From the NCBI RefSeq assembly GCF_041734735.1, contig NC_134910.1, forward strand, positions 8,311,299 to 8,375,298: a stretch of DNA of 64,000 nt. The letters run 5' to 3'. Shown piece by piece: positions 22,701 to 34,765 of the stretch; position 1 is the stretch's first letter, and each line of letters opens with the position of its first letter. The translations under genes were made by a program, and so were the position numbers. This DNA comes from Babylonia areolata (taxonomy: Eukaryota > Mollusca > Gastropoda > Neogastropoda > Buccinidae). The notes beneath the pieces are model-generated. The model had not been told where the DNA came from. It searched no databases and worked only from the letters and a program-made list of their open reading frames with translations.

Positions 22701-23365
22701 TTTGCTGTCTATGATTTTGGAATTTTTCAACTGGTGATAGAACAACCAATACAGAACTAATTGTCACAGTGGCTCCTGCATTCTAATTGGCATGTGGGTG
22801 TACTGTTAAGGCTCTGCGTGACATTGACTCGTGAGCAGACGGTTTGCTTTGCACCAACAATTACATGCCAGCTCTGTTTACCACATGTGTGGCAACATAG
22901 TGTCGATAGGTACTTTGTCAGGCACGCACAGTGTAAGAACTCCTTGTTGAAGCACCACAATGACAGCAAGTTGTTATCACATCAGTATCAAATTCTGAAT
23001 GTCATGTGATGACTCACAGAATATGTATTTTCTCCCTGTATGCTGTACCAACAAATAATTACGTAAATAATTTATCTTATTGGTTTTGCGTTTATCTACA
23101 AACTAGAAAATATTAAAGGTCTATCTTTTCATTAATGTTTAATGATTAAGGAACAACACTGCACAATAATTCTGTTTCGGGAGGGGAGGGGGAAGTAAGG
23201 GAAGTAATCTACCAGTAAAAGTAAACTGGTACTGAAACGATTCATATCAGAACTTGCCATCAGTAATCCAACAGCAGTTGTGCCCTTCTCAGCACCAAGA
23301 TTGATGGGTGGATGCAAAACATTCACTCAATCAATTATCATGCCAATTAAAGTGTTGCAACCTTG

Positions 23366-23715
23366 GCCCAATTCACAGCTTGTATCAGACTGACATAAAC
23401 TTACAGTTGGGCCATCCGCAAAGAATTGAACTGTATGATCAAGAGTTTCTCCACTGCAGTGGGAGTTCGTTTTCAGCTTAGTCTTTTGTGAAGGACTAAC
23501 GCAAACTAGAATGCAAGATTGCACTGGCTCTTAAGTTAGTGCTGCTGCCTTGGGAGCCAGCTGGCCTTCAGGACCATCCGTCAACTGTCCTAAAACTCTC
23601 TTGGCTAATGGAGTGGGGATGTAACCAGGGCAAGACACACTCCACTAAAATCAAATTCTCACCTAGACAGCAGCTGTCTTCTTTTCATCTGCTGTACAGA
23701 CGGTCACAGTTCAAC
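23366..23715 (+). repeat. Dispersed repeat family (unclassified), copy 2
   Basis: Partner of 14600-14968. Contains gacataaacttacagttggg, tgtatgatcaagagtttctc, gcaagattgcactggctctt and the ggcaagacacactccac block in the same order. It encodes no protein. Confidence 0.75.
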
Positions 23716-24999
23716 ACGAATGATTATCATACAAGTTCACCGACACATACATATGGACCTTAACTTGGAAAAAAATGCATGAACCCATTAATACTTCTGC
23801 TCAACTTCTCTACATTGGCATATTTCCAATCAAAAAATAAAAAAGGAAAACAAAAAAACATTTCCTAGATTTTCATTTGTACACTTAATACTGAAATGAA
23901 TTCTGACATGAAGGCCTTCTCACTTTATTCACAATTTTTCTTTCCTTGTTCGCAAAAACTTAAACTGTTCAGATCAACCCATGCTATACTTATTTTATAC
24001 ACAAAAAAAATATTGATACCAGAATAACACGGTTTCACTTTTAGAATGCCTTATTCAATTCAACCTATAACAGCAGCAATCATGCTGAAAATTCAAACTA
24101 ACATGATAATACGTGTTCTTTCGGAGTCAGAAACAGGCTGATCTTTATGTAAAAATATAAAAACCTTTTTTTCTTTTTTTTTTGGGGGGGGGGGGGGCTG
24201 CATCCTCTTCATTGTGCACATTTCCATTCCTTTTGTTTTCCATTTCATACTCCTCCCCCACCCCCCACTCATACTGCCAGAAAAACAACAACAAACTTTT
24301 GTTGTGTACTTTGCATGGACAGTAAAGGAAGTCATGGGATGAACTCACGACCACCCATGTGAGCAGTGTGTACTTGTGGGTGAGCATGCATGATACAGAC
24401 AGACAGACAGAAAAAAAAAAAAGAAGAAAAGAAAAGTCCCTCCAAATATGCAAGCTGCGTTTGTTTGTACATGTGTGCATGCATTTTGCGTTTGAACATT
24501 CTGAGTTCCATGCACTCTCCAAAATGAAATCATAAATAATTATGTCAGAAAAAAAACGACGTCAAATGTGTTCCACATATATTTTATTCATTGATCAACC
24601 ACCAGCACGAAACAGAACTAAACAGGGATGGAACGACCCACAGTAAGCTAATGTCTATGTAAGTGCTGGGCTGTTGTTGTGCCGATGGTTGGGAACAACA
24701 GACAATGTCTGACCTGGTCCCATCGCCATGGGTTCAGCTCTCCTGCCCAACACCTGGCTCCACCTGCCCACACAGCAACAACATGGACTGATGGGAGTCA
24801 TGGCTATACCAAATTCAAGTTATCAAAAGAAAAAAGAAGAAAAAAAGTATATTAATATTTACATAGAAGTGAATCTTGTGCGGAACAAAACAAAGCGCTT
24901 TCACACCCAACTTTCTCGCACATGCATAACTCTCATACTGAAACAAAGGGATGAAATTGAAAACAAAATTTAACATAGACACGTACAAAGAAAGTAAGC
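23716..24999. other. Gene-free AT-rich stretch
   Basis: Contains A and T runs, a G run near 24185 and a tacagacagacagac repeat near 24395. No exon or recognised repeat was found. Confidence 0.6.
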
Positions 25000-25270
25000 T
25001 GACGAAAAAAGGGGAGGGTTTGGAGAAGCTTTTTGGGGGAAGACTAGGGGTTTTAAGGTCAGATTAGAATGAGCTGAGCGTGGAGATTCGAAAAAATGAA
25101 AGCAGGAGATCATTCTAAGTACTAGTGCGAGGTCAAGAGACAGAGAAACAGTGGCGGCCAATTGTGGAGTGTTTGGATCTGGGAACACACAGAACCAGAG
25201 TGGATCTGAAGCTGCAGTGATGGTAACCAGCAAGATGGGGTGTTGAGGTAAAAGGTAGTCACAGGCTGGA
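25000..25270 (-). mobile_element. L2-clade LINE C-terminal fragment
   Basis: The - strand encodes ASDPLWFCVFPDPNTPQLAA, VSLSLDLA, and ESPRSAHSNLTLKPL. It matches SASDPLCLRIP, GRRSFSVSGP and [13 protein letters not shown] of the better copy at 56640-57345. Several frame changes. Confidence 0.75.
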
Positions 25271-27660
25271 TGGGGATTTAAAAAAATATTTTAAAAAAAC
25301 ATTTATGACAGAATCCAAATATAAAATACTTTATTGTGTGATAGGGAAACAAATTTGATTGCTCACTTTGTGCCCAATTCATAATGTTCCATAGAGGTAC
25401 CAGCCTCCCAGTTAACAAGAAAAAAAAAAGACTATTCTGTTCACTTAATCATGTCAAAAGAAAAACAAAAAAATTACCAACCATACAACCAAAAGCACAC
25501 ACACACACAAATCCAGCCGCAAAACAAAAAAGAAAAAAACTTGCCACAAAGCATCTGACTTGACTGAACGAAAAAAGAAAAAGATGGAGAGAAAAAAAAG
25601 AACATTACTTGCCATCTGAATTATCTTCCATATCACAGTGATTAGAGTGAAAGAAGGTTTGAAAGTTTCAGTTTTAAGTAGGTGTCAAAGTGTGCCGACT
25701 CCGACTGATCCATACTTCATACCATTTCTAGAGGGCGGGTATCTGACCAATGCATTATTCAAACCCTTGAGTGCCTCCCATAGCCTCCTAGTCTTATGAA
25801 ACATGAGCCTGAAAACAGTGAAATGAAATGAGATAAAAAATAAAATAAAATAAAATAAATAAATCTATCACATTCACAGGTCTCTTCTGATCATTGGTGT
25901 GCTACTTGTGCGTTGCAGCACAATCATTAATGTTTTCTACCCTACATCTGAGCATTTTGCTTGGATGCGTCTGACCAGTATCATCCAATCTCAGGCATTT
26001 AAAAAGCGTTCATCAGAGTTTTCAGACTGTCTTTTATTTAAGCACATGCTTATATAATAATAATTACAAACAAACCAGCTGTAAACATGAAACAAATGTA
26101 AGTTCAACTTTGTGGAAGGCCACAGTCTGGACAACAGGGAATCATTATCATAGTAACTAACAACATAAGCCATCTTTTGGAAATTTGAAAAAATCAAGAT
26201 TGACAACTCAAATGAACAAATGTGTACCCATGTTTCCAAGCTCAATCAAAAAAGCATTATTGTTATTTTTTTTTTTTTTTTTTTTTTAATTAATCAGTCC
26301 ATCTCTATTCTCCAGACATAGCAAACTAGTCACATCTTTACAAGAATCAGACTATATAAATGGACATTATCACTATCAGTCAATACTATCAGTCAATACT
26401 GACTAGCAATTTGTAACATGCACACACAAAAAGAAGAAGAAAAAAGAGTGAATAGACTGAAAAACAGGTCTATCTTATAGTTTTACTGTATGCCAAAATC
26501 ATGCAAACAAACATAAACACAGGAAGCTTCAAATGGAAAGGAACATTCTAAAGAAAACAAAAAAGACAAAGGCATTCAAGACAGATAAAAATGGCCAACA
26601 GAAACAACAAAATCAAACATAAGCCATTTTTCTGAAGAAAAAAAAAAGGAGTAAATTTAAGAACTGTAATGTTTTTGGTGTACGTTGACTTAATTCCATG
26701 GTCACAGCGCACAAGAGCCTGAAGAGGTACCAATGAACTTTTTAAAGCAAAATTAAAAAAAAATAAAAATTAAAAAACTTCCCAAACAAAACTCAACAAA
26801 ATACTCATCTGTCAGCTTCAGACTCAAGAGTCAGAGCAGCTGCGACATACCTTGTAACAAAAGCATTTCTAGCACTAAAACAAAAATTCAAGCCATGTTG
26901 CAAATTTATGCAATATTGCAATTGCTATCACTTCAAAAATAAACAAACAAATAAAGCAATACTAAGTCTAATTCTAGAGACAAAAATCAATTACTTGTTA
27001 ACTTCTACGCAGTGAAAACACTATTCTATCTTAGTGTCTATTCTTTCTTTTTAGGGAAGTATTGAAATAAAAAACGCTTTTAACACTTCAAAATAAAATA
27101 AACCTGCTAACCTGTGAACAGACTTGAATATTTTCAGCACATAAAGGAATACAGAAGCTGAGAAGAATGTTTTCCAAATCACACTCAAGAACAACAACAC
27201 ATTTCTTTTGCTATTCCAAATACCTGCTACTACATTTTTCTTCTGTTGTAAAGCATTTTTGCAGCAGACAGTGACATACTACCTGCCTTTCGTAATGTCT
27301 TCTGGTCGCTTTTTCAGAGAAACTGACTGCTGAGGTTACTTCCTGACTGCTGAAGTTACTTCCTACCAAACTCTAGCATTTCTGCAATTTCTCACAATTC
27401 ACTGCTGTAGCGTGGTTCTACACGGCAGTTGATTATCATAATTGCCTGAGGTATCCTGAGCAATGGAAAATTGAAAATCAGTCCCCTGGTTCCTGAATCC
27501 TCACAAGGCTGAAAATTTGTTTGCAAGCAGAGCTGCTTCAGGGCAACCTGTGTGAAAGGGCAATCTGATGGCAGTGAAAGTGTGGTCAGAGTTTGCTGAC
27601 TAGAACTTTTTCTCTCCATTGGCTATTCATATGTCAGCTATGCTCTCTCTCTTTTTGTGA
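25271..27660. other. Gene-free AT-rich stretch downstream of COX7C
   Basis: Long AT-rich DNA with poly-T at about 26265-26288 and a short aatactatcagtc duplication near 26380. No splice-bounded open frame was found. Part of it could be 3' untranslated sequence if COX7C uses a distal polyadenylation site. Confidence 0.55.
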
Positions 27661-27670
27661 CAGCAGGATT

Positions 27671-27676
27671 TTTATT
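27671..27676 (-). terminator. Possible COX7C polyadenylation signal
   Basis: aataaa on the - strand 338 bases after the COX7C stop codon. A possible donor (ggggtgag) soon after the stop suggests the 3' untranslated region could also be spliced. Confidence 0.4.
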
Positions 27677-28013
27677 AAAGCAAACCAGAGAGTAAAATCA
27701 AGAGCAGCCAAGCAGGATAAATCTTGCCAAAATGGTAAGGTCTGCCCATCTGCTAGTGTGTACTAACAATACGAATAGTACCAGTAGGTGTCCTGTCCTA
27801 CATGGTGGGTCTGTGTTATTACACATCAACATCGATGTAAAAATGTACACGAGTCAAGGTAATCACATAAAAGAAGGCACAGAAAAAATGTGTTTGCTGA
27901 CTGTCACAACGTCAGCAGCTTTAAAGTTGAAAATCCAATGTTGAATGTGGTGGTACCAAAAAATACTGATCACTCAAAACTCACCCCTGGTGCTGAATAA
28001 TGACTAGCTTTGT

Positions 28014-28130
28014 TCACTTCTTCAACATCTGGTGTCTGACAAGCAGAAATGGTGCTGTGAACCCACTGGAGAAGAAGAGGACGAAGAAAACTGTCAGCTT
28101 GTAGCGGTTGTTGATGTCAAATGGCAGGTT
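28014..28130 (-). CDS. COX7C: COX7C coding exon 2 (membrane helix, stop)
   Basis: Acceptor gtgtttttcag, then 38 codons and TGA. It carries all conserved residues of the mature subunit: LPF, the GF.APFL helix end and VRHQ.LK. Confidence 0.97.
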   Translation of the reverse strand, partial: NLPFDINNRYKLTVFFVLFFSSGFTAPFLLVRHQMLKK

Positions 28131-30442
28131 CTGAAAAACACAAAACAACTTCGTTTATTCTGATTCAGCTTGGCGAAACTCTAAGTCAAAGCTTTTTTTT
28201 TTTTATAATTGAAGTACCTTTTTTTTCTCATTCAAAAATATCAAACACAAACTAAAAACCTAAACTTCTCACAATTAAAAAATAAAAATATAAAACTATT
28301 AAAAGGGGTCAGTATTCAACTGTTTAATGGGCAAGAAGTATCTGAACTGTGAACATGGTTTCCATTTCAACTATCATTCTGGTATGAAATAACAGAACAT
28401 TCCATTCAATGATTCATTCATTAACTGCAATTTAAAATTATACATTTCAATCATAAACGCACAATTTACACTGCATATAATGTACACCTGTAATCCTGTA
28501 TCACTTTTTCTCCAATTTTCCTGTCAATCTCAATGGAAGTTTAATTCTATTATCAAACTAGCAAAAATCCACTCAAACTAGTCAAACTAAATTACAAATA
28601 TAAGGCCGTAACAGCATAACTAAAGTGACTTTGAATACTTTATACTGTCTCTGACAACCAAATCCAATGAGAAGATACTAATCTATTCCCTCAGTACTTG
28701 TTCATGTTTATGGTATTAATCATTTGTAGAATTAAGTACTTAAAAATAAAATATTAGTGCAGCTGCCTTTGATGTCCTTGTGTCATCCTGACTCATCTCC
28801 ACTTTATTCTGTTTTACAGCTCATAAAGTCATAATATCAAATATATCATTATCATGTTTATGTGCATGTTTTACAGTTTATGCTGCTGGCAGATATATAT
28901 TTTATATGGGGCATTTTGTAAGAACAATTACATTCAAGTCACTGAAACAAATTTTGCATTTATTATAAGCTTTTTTCAACACTTAAATCTGATTATAAAT
29001 ATCAGCACAAATAAGTTTTCCAGTCTTAAATGCTGATCTTGTTTCTATATTAATACTAGTATTACTAATATAATATTGCACAATACCTAATATTTTCTGT
29101 CTATGTCTTTCTTTACCTTAACTGATATACTATATTACTAAATGCTTATGTAAACATTACATATCAACAGAGAAAGGGTTCTTTTTCTCTGACACTGAGG
29201 ATAATAGGTAAACACTTAATTGCTTTTTTTCATCCAGCCCCTGCCCTAGATAGATAGGTCTACAGACACAAGTACAACACAATACAAATGACAAAGCCAG
29301 ACATATACGCATGATGGTTATAAAATATTTAATTAAGCTCACGTGCGCACACACACACACACAATCAAATTCAAAATATCAGAAGAATGTTGGTGGGATG
29401 GGAAGCGATGATGAATGCTGTTTTCTTTTCCCATCTAGCCCTTAAAAGAAAACACGGCAGGAAGGTTAGGGGTACAGAGCGAGGCCAGAAGGGAAGCCAT
29501 TTTATTTTTTACATAATCACAGAAATATTTGGCTATAGGCTAGAAGCCTTTTGCCCTCATAATAGTGTCCATTTATGTGCTTTTGGATCACTATATAGTG
29601 AACTGTTCCAAGGTTTAATCAGGCATAGTGTATACTACATTTATTTCTGACTCAAGAAAGATTTAAATAAATTGATGGAAAATATATGGTCCTTAGAAGT
29701 TTTGTCAATCTCGTTTAGAAGTTTTGTCAATTTGGTTTTTGAAGGCGTTTACTGATGATTCATTGATGGTGTCAGAGGAAACGTTAAAGATTAATGATAC
29801 GGTCAGTAAAAAAAATTGTGGAACTGGTTAGTTACAAAGTTAGTCTTATTAAGTTTGAAGTTGTGCCCTGAGTCATCAAATTTAGCCAAGGTGAATTGGG
29901 AAGAGGTAGTGCAGCTGCAGGGATCATAAATATTTTGCTGAGACCTAGTCTTTGACATGCTAAATTAGGACTTAACGTTTTACCGTCTTTGACACACAAC
30001 AGAAACTTGCAGGAACTGTTGAACAGTTCTATGCCACGCCTCAATGTCAGTGACTTCACAGAAGACAGAAGAAACCCATGTGATATATCAACCAAACGTA
30101 ACACATTTCTCAGATAATACAAATCTAGATAACTATGAAGTTACCATTCATCAAAATACAGAACAGACTATAAATCCACAGAACTCAAATGATCCAGACC
30201 GCCATCTCGGCTTGTCCTGAAAATACGAACATGCGGTCGTGACCTTCAATCAAAGTGACTTCATCACTATCTGGTTCTATTTCAATGAAAACATGACAGT
30301 GACCAAGCCATCAAGGGTACTAAATAGATTGCTCGATACATACTGATCCTGGGATGCCATACTGCTGCCATCCTTGACTTCTGGCAACAGCAGAAGTGCT
30401 GAATTTTCTGAGCGCAGAACGTGCAACTTGTCCGAACACCAT
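28014..30442 (-). CDS. COX7C: Cytochrome c oxidase subunit 7C, two coding exons
   Basis: Spliced from 30442-30344 and 28130-28014; 71 aa. COX7C is a small subunit of complex IV, the terminal oxidase of the mitochondrial inner membrane. Residues 1-25 (MVFGQVARSALRKFSTSAVA then RSQGW) form an amphipathic, arginine-rich import presequence; compare human MLGQSIRRFTTSVVRRS. The mature part starts near the tyrosine/glycine segment; NLPFDINNRYKL precedes the single membrane helix (TVFFVLFFSSGFTAPFLLV, residues 46-64), and the protein ends VRHQMLKK, matching human ATPFLVVRHQLLK. Length is close to the human precursor (63 aa). The intron is 2.2 kb, GT..AG, phase 0, falling just before the NLPF motif. 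The intron carries an old LINE fragment. Confidence 0.96.
29690..30050 (-). mobile_element. LINE C-terminal fragment in the COX7C intron
   Basis: On the - strand, pieces read YDPCSCTTSSQFTLAKFDDS, GHNFKLNKTNFVTN, FHNFF.DRIINL and, in another frame, SSVNAFKNQIDK. This is the end of a Jockey/CR1-like ORF2, with several frame changes. Same general family as 12770-12935. Confidence 0.6.
30344..30442 (-). CDS. COX7C: COX7C coding exon 1 (presequence)
   Basis: 33 codons from ATG to TCA, then donor gtatgt. Encodes the mitochondrial presequence and the short QQYGIPGS linker. Confidence 0.95.
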
Positions 30443-30482
30443 TTTGGATCGAGAGAACAGATGGCCGACGGAAGTCAAATGT

Positions 30483-30488
30483 CACGTG
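30483..30488. promoter_or_regulatory. E-box in the COX7C promoter
   Basis: CACGTG, the centre of a 10-base palindrome gtcacgtgac, lies 41 bases before the COX7C ATG. It fits USF/TFE-type bHLH sites. A ggccatct (YY1-like) motif lies between it and the ATG. Regulatory role inferred. Confidence 0.45.
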
Positions 30489-30723
30489 ACTTTACGGCTT
30501 GAGACCACAGTCCACGATTTGCTTTCGTTCCAGCGATTGGCTATAAACGCAAAGTCGTAAAACTGAAAGCTGAAGATTATTTTCTCTTTATATGTTTTTG
30601 TTGTTGTTTTGGGGTGGGGGTTGGGGTGGTTGTTTGTTTTTTGTTGTTTTTTGGACGGGGGAGGGAGGGGTGCGGGGGGACGGGGGTATTGTTGTAGCAT
30701 TAATTAATTAATTAATTATTAAT

Positions 30724-30924
30724 TTAAACCCCTTCAGTGCCAGGGGGGAAACAACAGAAAGTGGTGTTTCACGTCATAAAACATTATACAAAACAAAAAG
30801 CCTAAAACTGAGAAAATGGTCTGGAGATATACCACTCTAGAGCTATTTCCCTTTTTCTGATGACGTCATCAGTGACGTCACTATGCACGTACGTAATACG
30901 TTTATGGCAGTCAAGGGGTTTTAA
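30724..30924. mobile_element. TTAA-flanked miniature transposon (piggyBac-like), about 200 bp
   Basis: Both ends carry ttaa inside tttaaa. The left end reads accccttcagtgcca and the right end, reversed, aaccccttgactgcca. This matches the ttaaCCC..TGCC pattern of piggyBac termini. The interior holds a tgacgtcatcagtgacgtca palindrome cluster and no open frame. Confidence 0.75.
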
Positions 30925-30984
30925 ATAGGTAGTGGAAATCAGAGTGTGTGCAGTCCCCACATGCACCTTGGTCAGTGGCTGTTG

Positions 30985-31440
30985 GATCCCTTCAGTCTCA
31001 CGAAGGGATCGTGGGGAATGAGCGGGTGGATCGTTGTGCGAAAAAAGGCGCAATTAACATTTACAATGCCATAGAAATTCGTATTCCATATTCATTACAA
31101 GAAGGTTATTATCTGCTGGGGAAAACTTGCTGGAACCATGTCAATAAACTAAAACAGGAATCTGATCCTGACAGAGAAAATACTGACAATAGTTCGCGAG
31201 AAAATGATCGCATGTTTTCTTTCAAAACAAAAGGACATCACAGTAGCAGAAGGCTCACCAGTCTAATATACAGCCGACTACGACTTGATGCCATAAAAAC
31301 AAAATATACAAATATACTTCAAATGTGACTTGCATTTGCGGCAACGAAATTACCCCCGTCAGTGCATATTATTCATAAATGTGAACAGTTAAAACCATAT
31401 TTACATATGTCCTTTACAAAATCTGCATTTCCATCTGCTT
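30985..31440 (+). mobile_element. LINE fragment, RNase H end and zinc-knuckle tail
   Basis: Encodes GIVGNERVDRCAKKGAINIY, the last RNase H motif, then RIPYSLQEGYYLL, a HHSSRRLTSLIYSRLRLDAI segment and, after a frame change, TCICGNEITPV followed by a CEQLKPYL segment. The order is the same as in other RNase H LINEs, but the family differs from 16493-17149. It ends in a T-rich tail. Confidence 0.8.
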
Positions 31441-31963
31441 CCATTAGAAATGTCTTCTTTTTTTTTTCTTTTTTTTTTTTAATGATAATCAACATGTATT
31501 TGAAATAGTTCAGAGTGTAATTTAGGGCCCAATTGGCTCTTTTTTGTGATTCTACTGATTGACTAGTTAGTTTATTCCATTTCCGAGGTTTATATTCTTC
31601 TCTCTTTTTTTCTTTTTTTCTTCCTTTTTAAAAAAAAAAATGCTAATTGAGAAGAGAGGAAAGTAGTGATGATATAAGGCATGGGTGGGGTGGCGGAGAT
31701 AATGGATTTTCGTTTAAAATCACAAATGTGGATAAAGTATAGACGTTAAGCAAAAGAACTTGACAAACGAACTGTTGGAACAGAAACATGCAACGAAACA
31801 AGTTGAAAGGTACACACCCACCACAGAAGACTGTGCGCCGGACACTCTTCCCGTTCAGTACACCCACGTGAGTGTTTGATTGAATGACAGAGTCCGAAAC
31901 GAGTGATGAGCGCCCATTAGTCAGCAGCTGTCAGTCGGCTCTACCCAGATAGGAAGCATAATA

Positions 31964-32015
<52 letters not shown>

Positions 32016-32154
32016 GTAATGTCGCAGTAGTTTGCATTATTTGATTGTTGATCTGTGTTCGTGTGTGTATTGTTCCTGTAGGTGCGTGTATGTGTGTGTG
32101 TCACTGAGTGAGTGCGTGAGTAATGTGTTTGGGTATGCGGCTTGTGTTCGTTGG

Positions 32155-32300
32155 TGCATGTGTGCGTGCGTGCGCGCGCGCGCGCGTGTGTGCATGTATG
32201 TCACAGTGTGTGTGTGTGTGTGTGCGCACGTTGTGTGTTTTGTGTGTGTGTTTGTATGAATGTATGTATGTATGTATGTACCTACGTATATATGCATGCG
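32155..32300. repeat. (GT)/(GC)/(GTAT) microsatellite cluster
   Basis: Short gcgcgcgcgc, tgtgtg and tgtatgtatg blocks follow each other. Confidence 0.85.
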
Positions 32301-32513
32301 TATACGTGCTTGTGTTCTTTCAATTTCAATTGTCTACTTTGTTGTTGTTGTTGTTATCATTTTTTAAATACCTGTTGCATTTCTTGATTTAATCAACTGA
32401 CATGACCTATTTTAATTGTTCTCTCTCACCTATGTTTCAAGTCAAATTACATGCATATGTTTGTGTGGGGATGTTTGAGTGAATGGTTTTTTGTTTTTTT
32501 TGTTTTTTTTTTT

Positions 32514-32592
32514 TAGTGCTATTGTAAAGCGCATAGAGCTTCAAGAATATGCGCTATAGCAAGAAGTCCTAATAAATAAAATAAATAAAGCA
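32514..32592 (+). mobile_element. LINE/SINE 3' tail with agcgc...gcgctata motif
   Basis: attgtaaagcgcatagagct followed by atgcgctatagc and an (aataa)n tail. Similar tails are at 32630, 37357 and 57290; the last follows an L2 ORF, so these are probably L2-type 3' ends or SINEs using them. Confidence 0.5.
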
Positions 32593-32629
32593 TAATGTGC
32601 ATTTCTTTTCTCTCTCTCTAAATGACTCC

Positions 32630-32722
32630 GTGTTTGCAAAGCCGGCGCTTAGAGCTTGGGTCTCCGACCGACGATAGGCGTTGTATAAGTATCCATATCG
32701 TCATCATAATCATCATCATCTT
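32630..32722 (+). mobile_element. L2-type 3' tail with (ATC)n end
   Basis: ggcgcttagagcttgggtct, gataggcgttgtataagtat and a catcatcat tail. Same layout as 37357-37440. Confidence 0.5.
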
Positions 32723-32753
32723 AATTTTCATGCATCTTTTGTCAGTACCACAG

Positions 32754-33194
32754 ATTGTATTGTATTGTATTGTATTGTATTGTATTCAGTTATCTTTTTG
32801 TCACAACAGACCTCTTTGTGAAATTCGGGTAGCTCTTCCCAGGAAGGGCGCGTGTCTACACTACAGCGCCACCCATTTTTTAAATTTTTTCCTGCGTGCA
32901 TTTTGTTTTGTTTTGTTTGTTTGTTTGTTTTTCCTATCGAAGTGGATTTTTCTACAGAATTTTGCCAGGAACAACCCTTTTTGTTGCCGTGGGTTCTTTT
33001 ACGTGCGCTAAGTGCATGCTGCACACGGGACCTCAGTTTATCGTCTCATCCAAATGACTAGCGTCCAGACCACCACTCAAGGTCTAGTGGAGGGGGAGAA
33101 AATATCGGCGGCCGTGCCGTGATTGGAACCAGTGCGCTCAGATTCTCTCCCTCGCCTCCTAGGCGGACGCGTTACCTCTAGGCCATCACTCCAC
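32754..33194 (-). mobile_element. SINE family B, full length with (ATACA)n tail
   Basis: On the - strand: gtggagtgatggcctagagg (tRNA-like A box), gattggaaccag-type B box region, the core from gacgataaactgaggtcccg through aaaattctgtagaaaaatcc, an A-rich linker, gggtggcgctgtag and a gttgtgacaaaaag end, closing in atacaatacaata. The short ccacag at both ends (32748, 33191) may be the target-site duplication. Confidence 0.9.
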
Positions 33195-33439
33195 AGTTCG
33201 TCTTGTCAGTGTTGGACGGAAGGTATCATCCAAGAATGCACAGACATGAACCCAGCGGAATTCCAGAAAAATGAAAGGAAATGAAATTATGGTGCTTAGA
33301 GCCTCGCCGACCACGAAGACCATCTCAAGACTATCGCCACGTTAATACCTACTACAAGGGTAAAAAACAAACAATTAAAACGAGTCACCACTTCAAACTT
33401 TCCACTCAAAGTTTAAAAAACTTCCATAGTTTAAAACCT

Positions 33440-33840
33440 TCAAATCTGATTAAAAATGTTCACTTCTTTCAAGAAGTCCATCAGCGCCCACGGAGGGACA
33501 TCACGAAACAAGGTCTTCAAAGAAACCGCCGTGTAATGTCTGTGTCTAACGTCATGCAGATCCCAACAGTCAAGGAGCACGTGTTTCACGGTGAGAGGCT
33601 CATCACAGGGAATACATCGAGGGGCCTCTTCCCCATTCAACAAGAATGAGTAAATAAAAAAAAAAGTTAAAAATTTTTTTTTTAAAAAGAAGTGTGCCCC
33701 ACATGCAGTCTGCACAGCACAGACTCCTCCTTTCTGTTCTTCACCCCTGAAGGGAGGGTCTCTTTTAGGTCTGGACGGATCTGGAATAGCTTGTTGTCCG
33801 TCTGGGTGTTCCACTCCTCTTGCCAAAGATCCTCAACGTA
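33440..33840 (-). mobile_element. LINE C-terminal fragment with zinc-knuckle
   Basis: On the - strand: DLWQEEWNTQTDNKLFQI, RPDLKETLP, KEESVLCRLHVGH, then CIPCDEPLTVKHVLLDC and YTAVSLKTLF. The CxxC...HxxxxC end is the tail of RNase H-bearing invertebrate LINEs. One frame change and a T-rich insertion split it. Upstream limits are unclear. Confidence 0.8.
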
Positions 33841-34626
33841 AGTTTTCACATTCTGGAATGCCAGAGAGAGGTGGAGGACAGAGAAGAGGCGCAGGACAGA
33901 AGTCAGTGGCGTAGTTTTCTCTGGTGACCCAGTTGACTACATCAGGTGATGGCCGGGGCGACTGATACAGTTCAATTCTGTACCCGGGTATATAACATGC
34001 TATTGTCACTGACTGAACTTGAGGCATGTGTAGGATAGAACGATCGGCAGAAATTTTTGTTCACTCTTTTGCCTATGATTATTGTTATCAAATTTGATCT
34101 TATTTTGTTGAGTAAGCACAGACAGACGTATATGCAAAAAAAAAAAACAAAAAAAAACAACCCAATGTCCGCCAAATAATTGAGGGAGGCTGGACAGCAC
34201 TCCGGGGAGGAAACTGCTTCAAAACTATCGATCATATTCTGTGAAGAGTTGCTTCTCTTTGACTAGATGGGCTGCCCGATTTCGCGGTATCAAAAGTTTG
34301 ATCTTAGAGGATGTGTGCATGTCCCTCTGCCCGACAACATCTTTGTCTCTCCGTCTGTCTTTTCTTCAGTCTGTCTGTTTGTCTGTCTGTCTTTTTCAAT
34401 ATGACTGTGTATGCGTGTGAATGGACATGACTGAACTGACGATGTAAAGGATTTGAGAAGAAATAAACACTTTATGTGAAATTCTGATTTGAATTTGAAT
34501 GTTAAATCCTGTTGTATGGGCCTAGAATCGCCAACTGTTTTCATTATTATTATCATCATCCAAGGAACGTACAGCCATTTTAGGAGCTCCATCATTCATT
34601 TTCTGCGTCAGTCAGTCAGGATACAG

Positions 34627-34631
<5 letters not shown>

Positions 34632-34667
<36 letters not shown>
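34632..34667. repeat. (CA)n microsatellite
   Basis: About 18 CA dinucleotides. Confidence 0.9.
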
Positions 34668-34668
<1 letters not shown>

Positions 34669-34735
34669 GATTTTTACAACGAAATTTTGCCAGGGACAAC
34701 TCTTTTCGTTGTTGCCGCAGATTCGTTATGTACAG
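34668..34735 (-). mobile_element. SINE core scrap
   Basis: ggatttttacaacgaaattt and ccagggacaactctttt match the core shared by SINE families B and C, reversed. Confidence 0.6.
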
Positions 34736-34765
34736 TGACTCCACAGTTCATCATGCGACAATTCT

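Noticed and set aside
32142-32297. Short cysteine- or histidine-rich proteins over GT/CA repeats (here and elsewhere)
   Set aside because: Translations of dinucleotide repeats.
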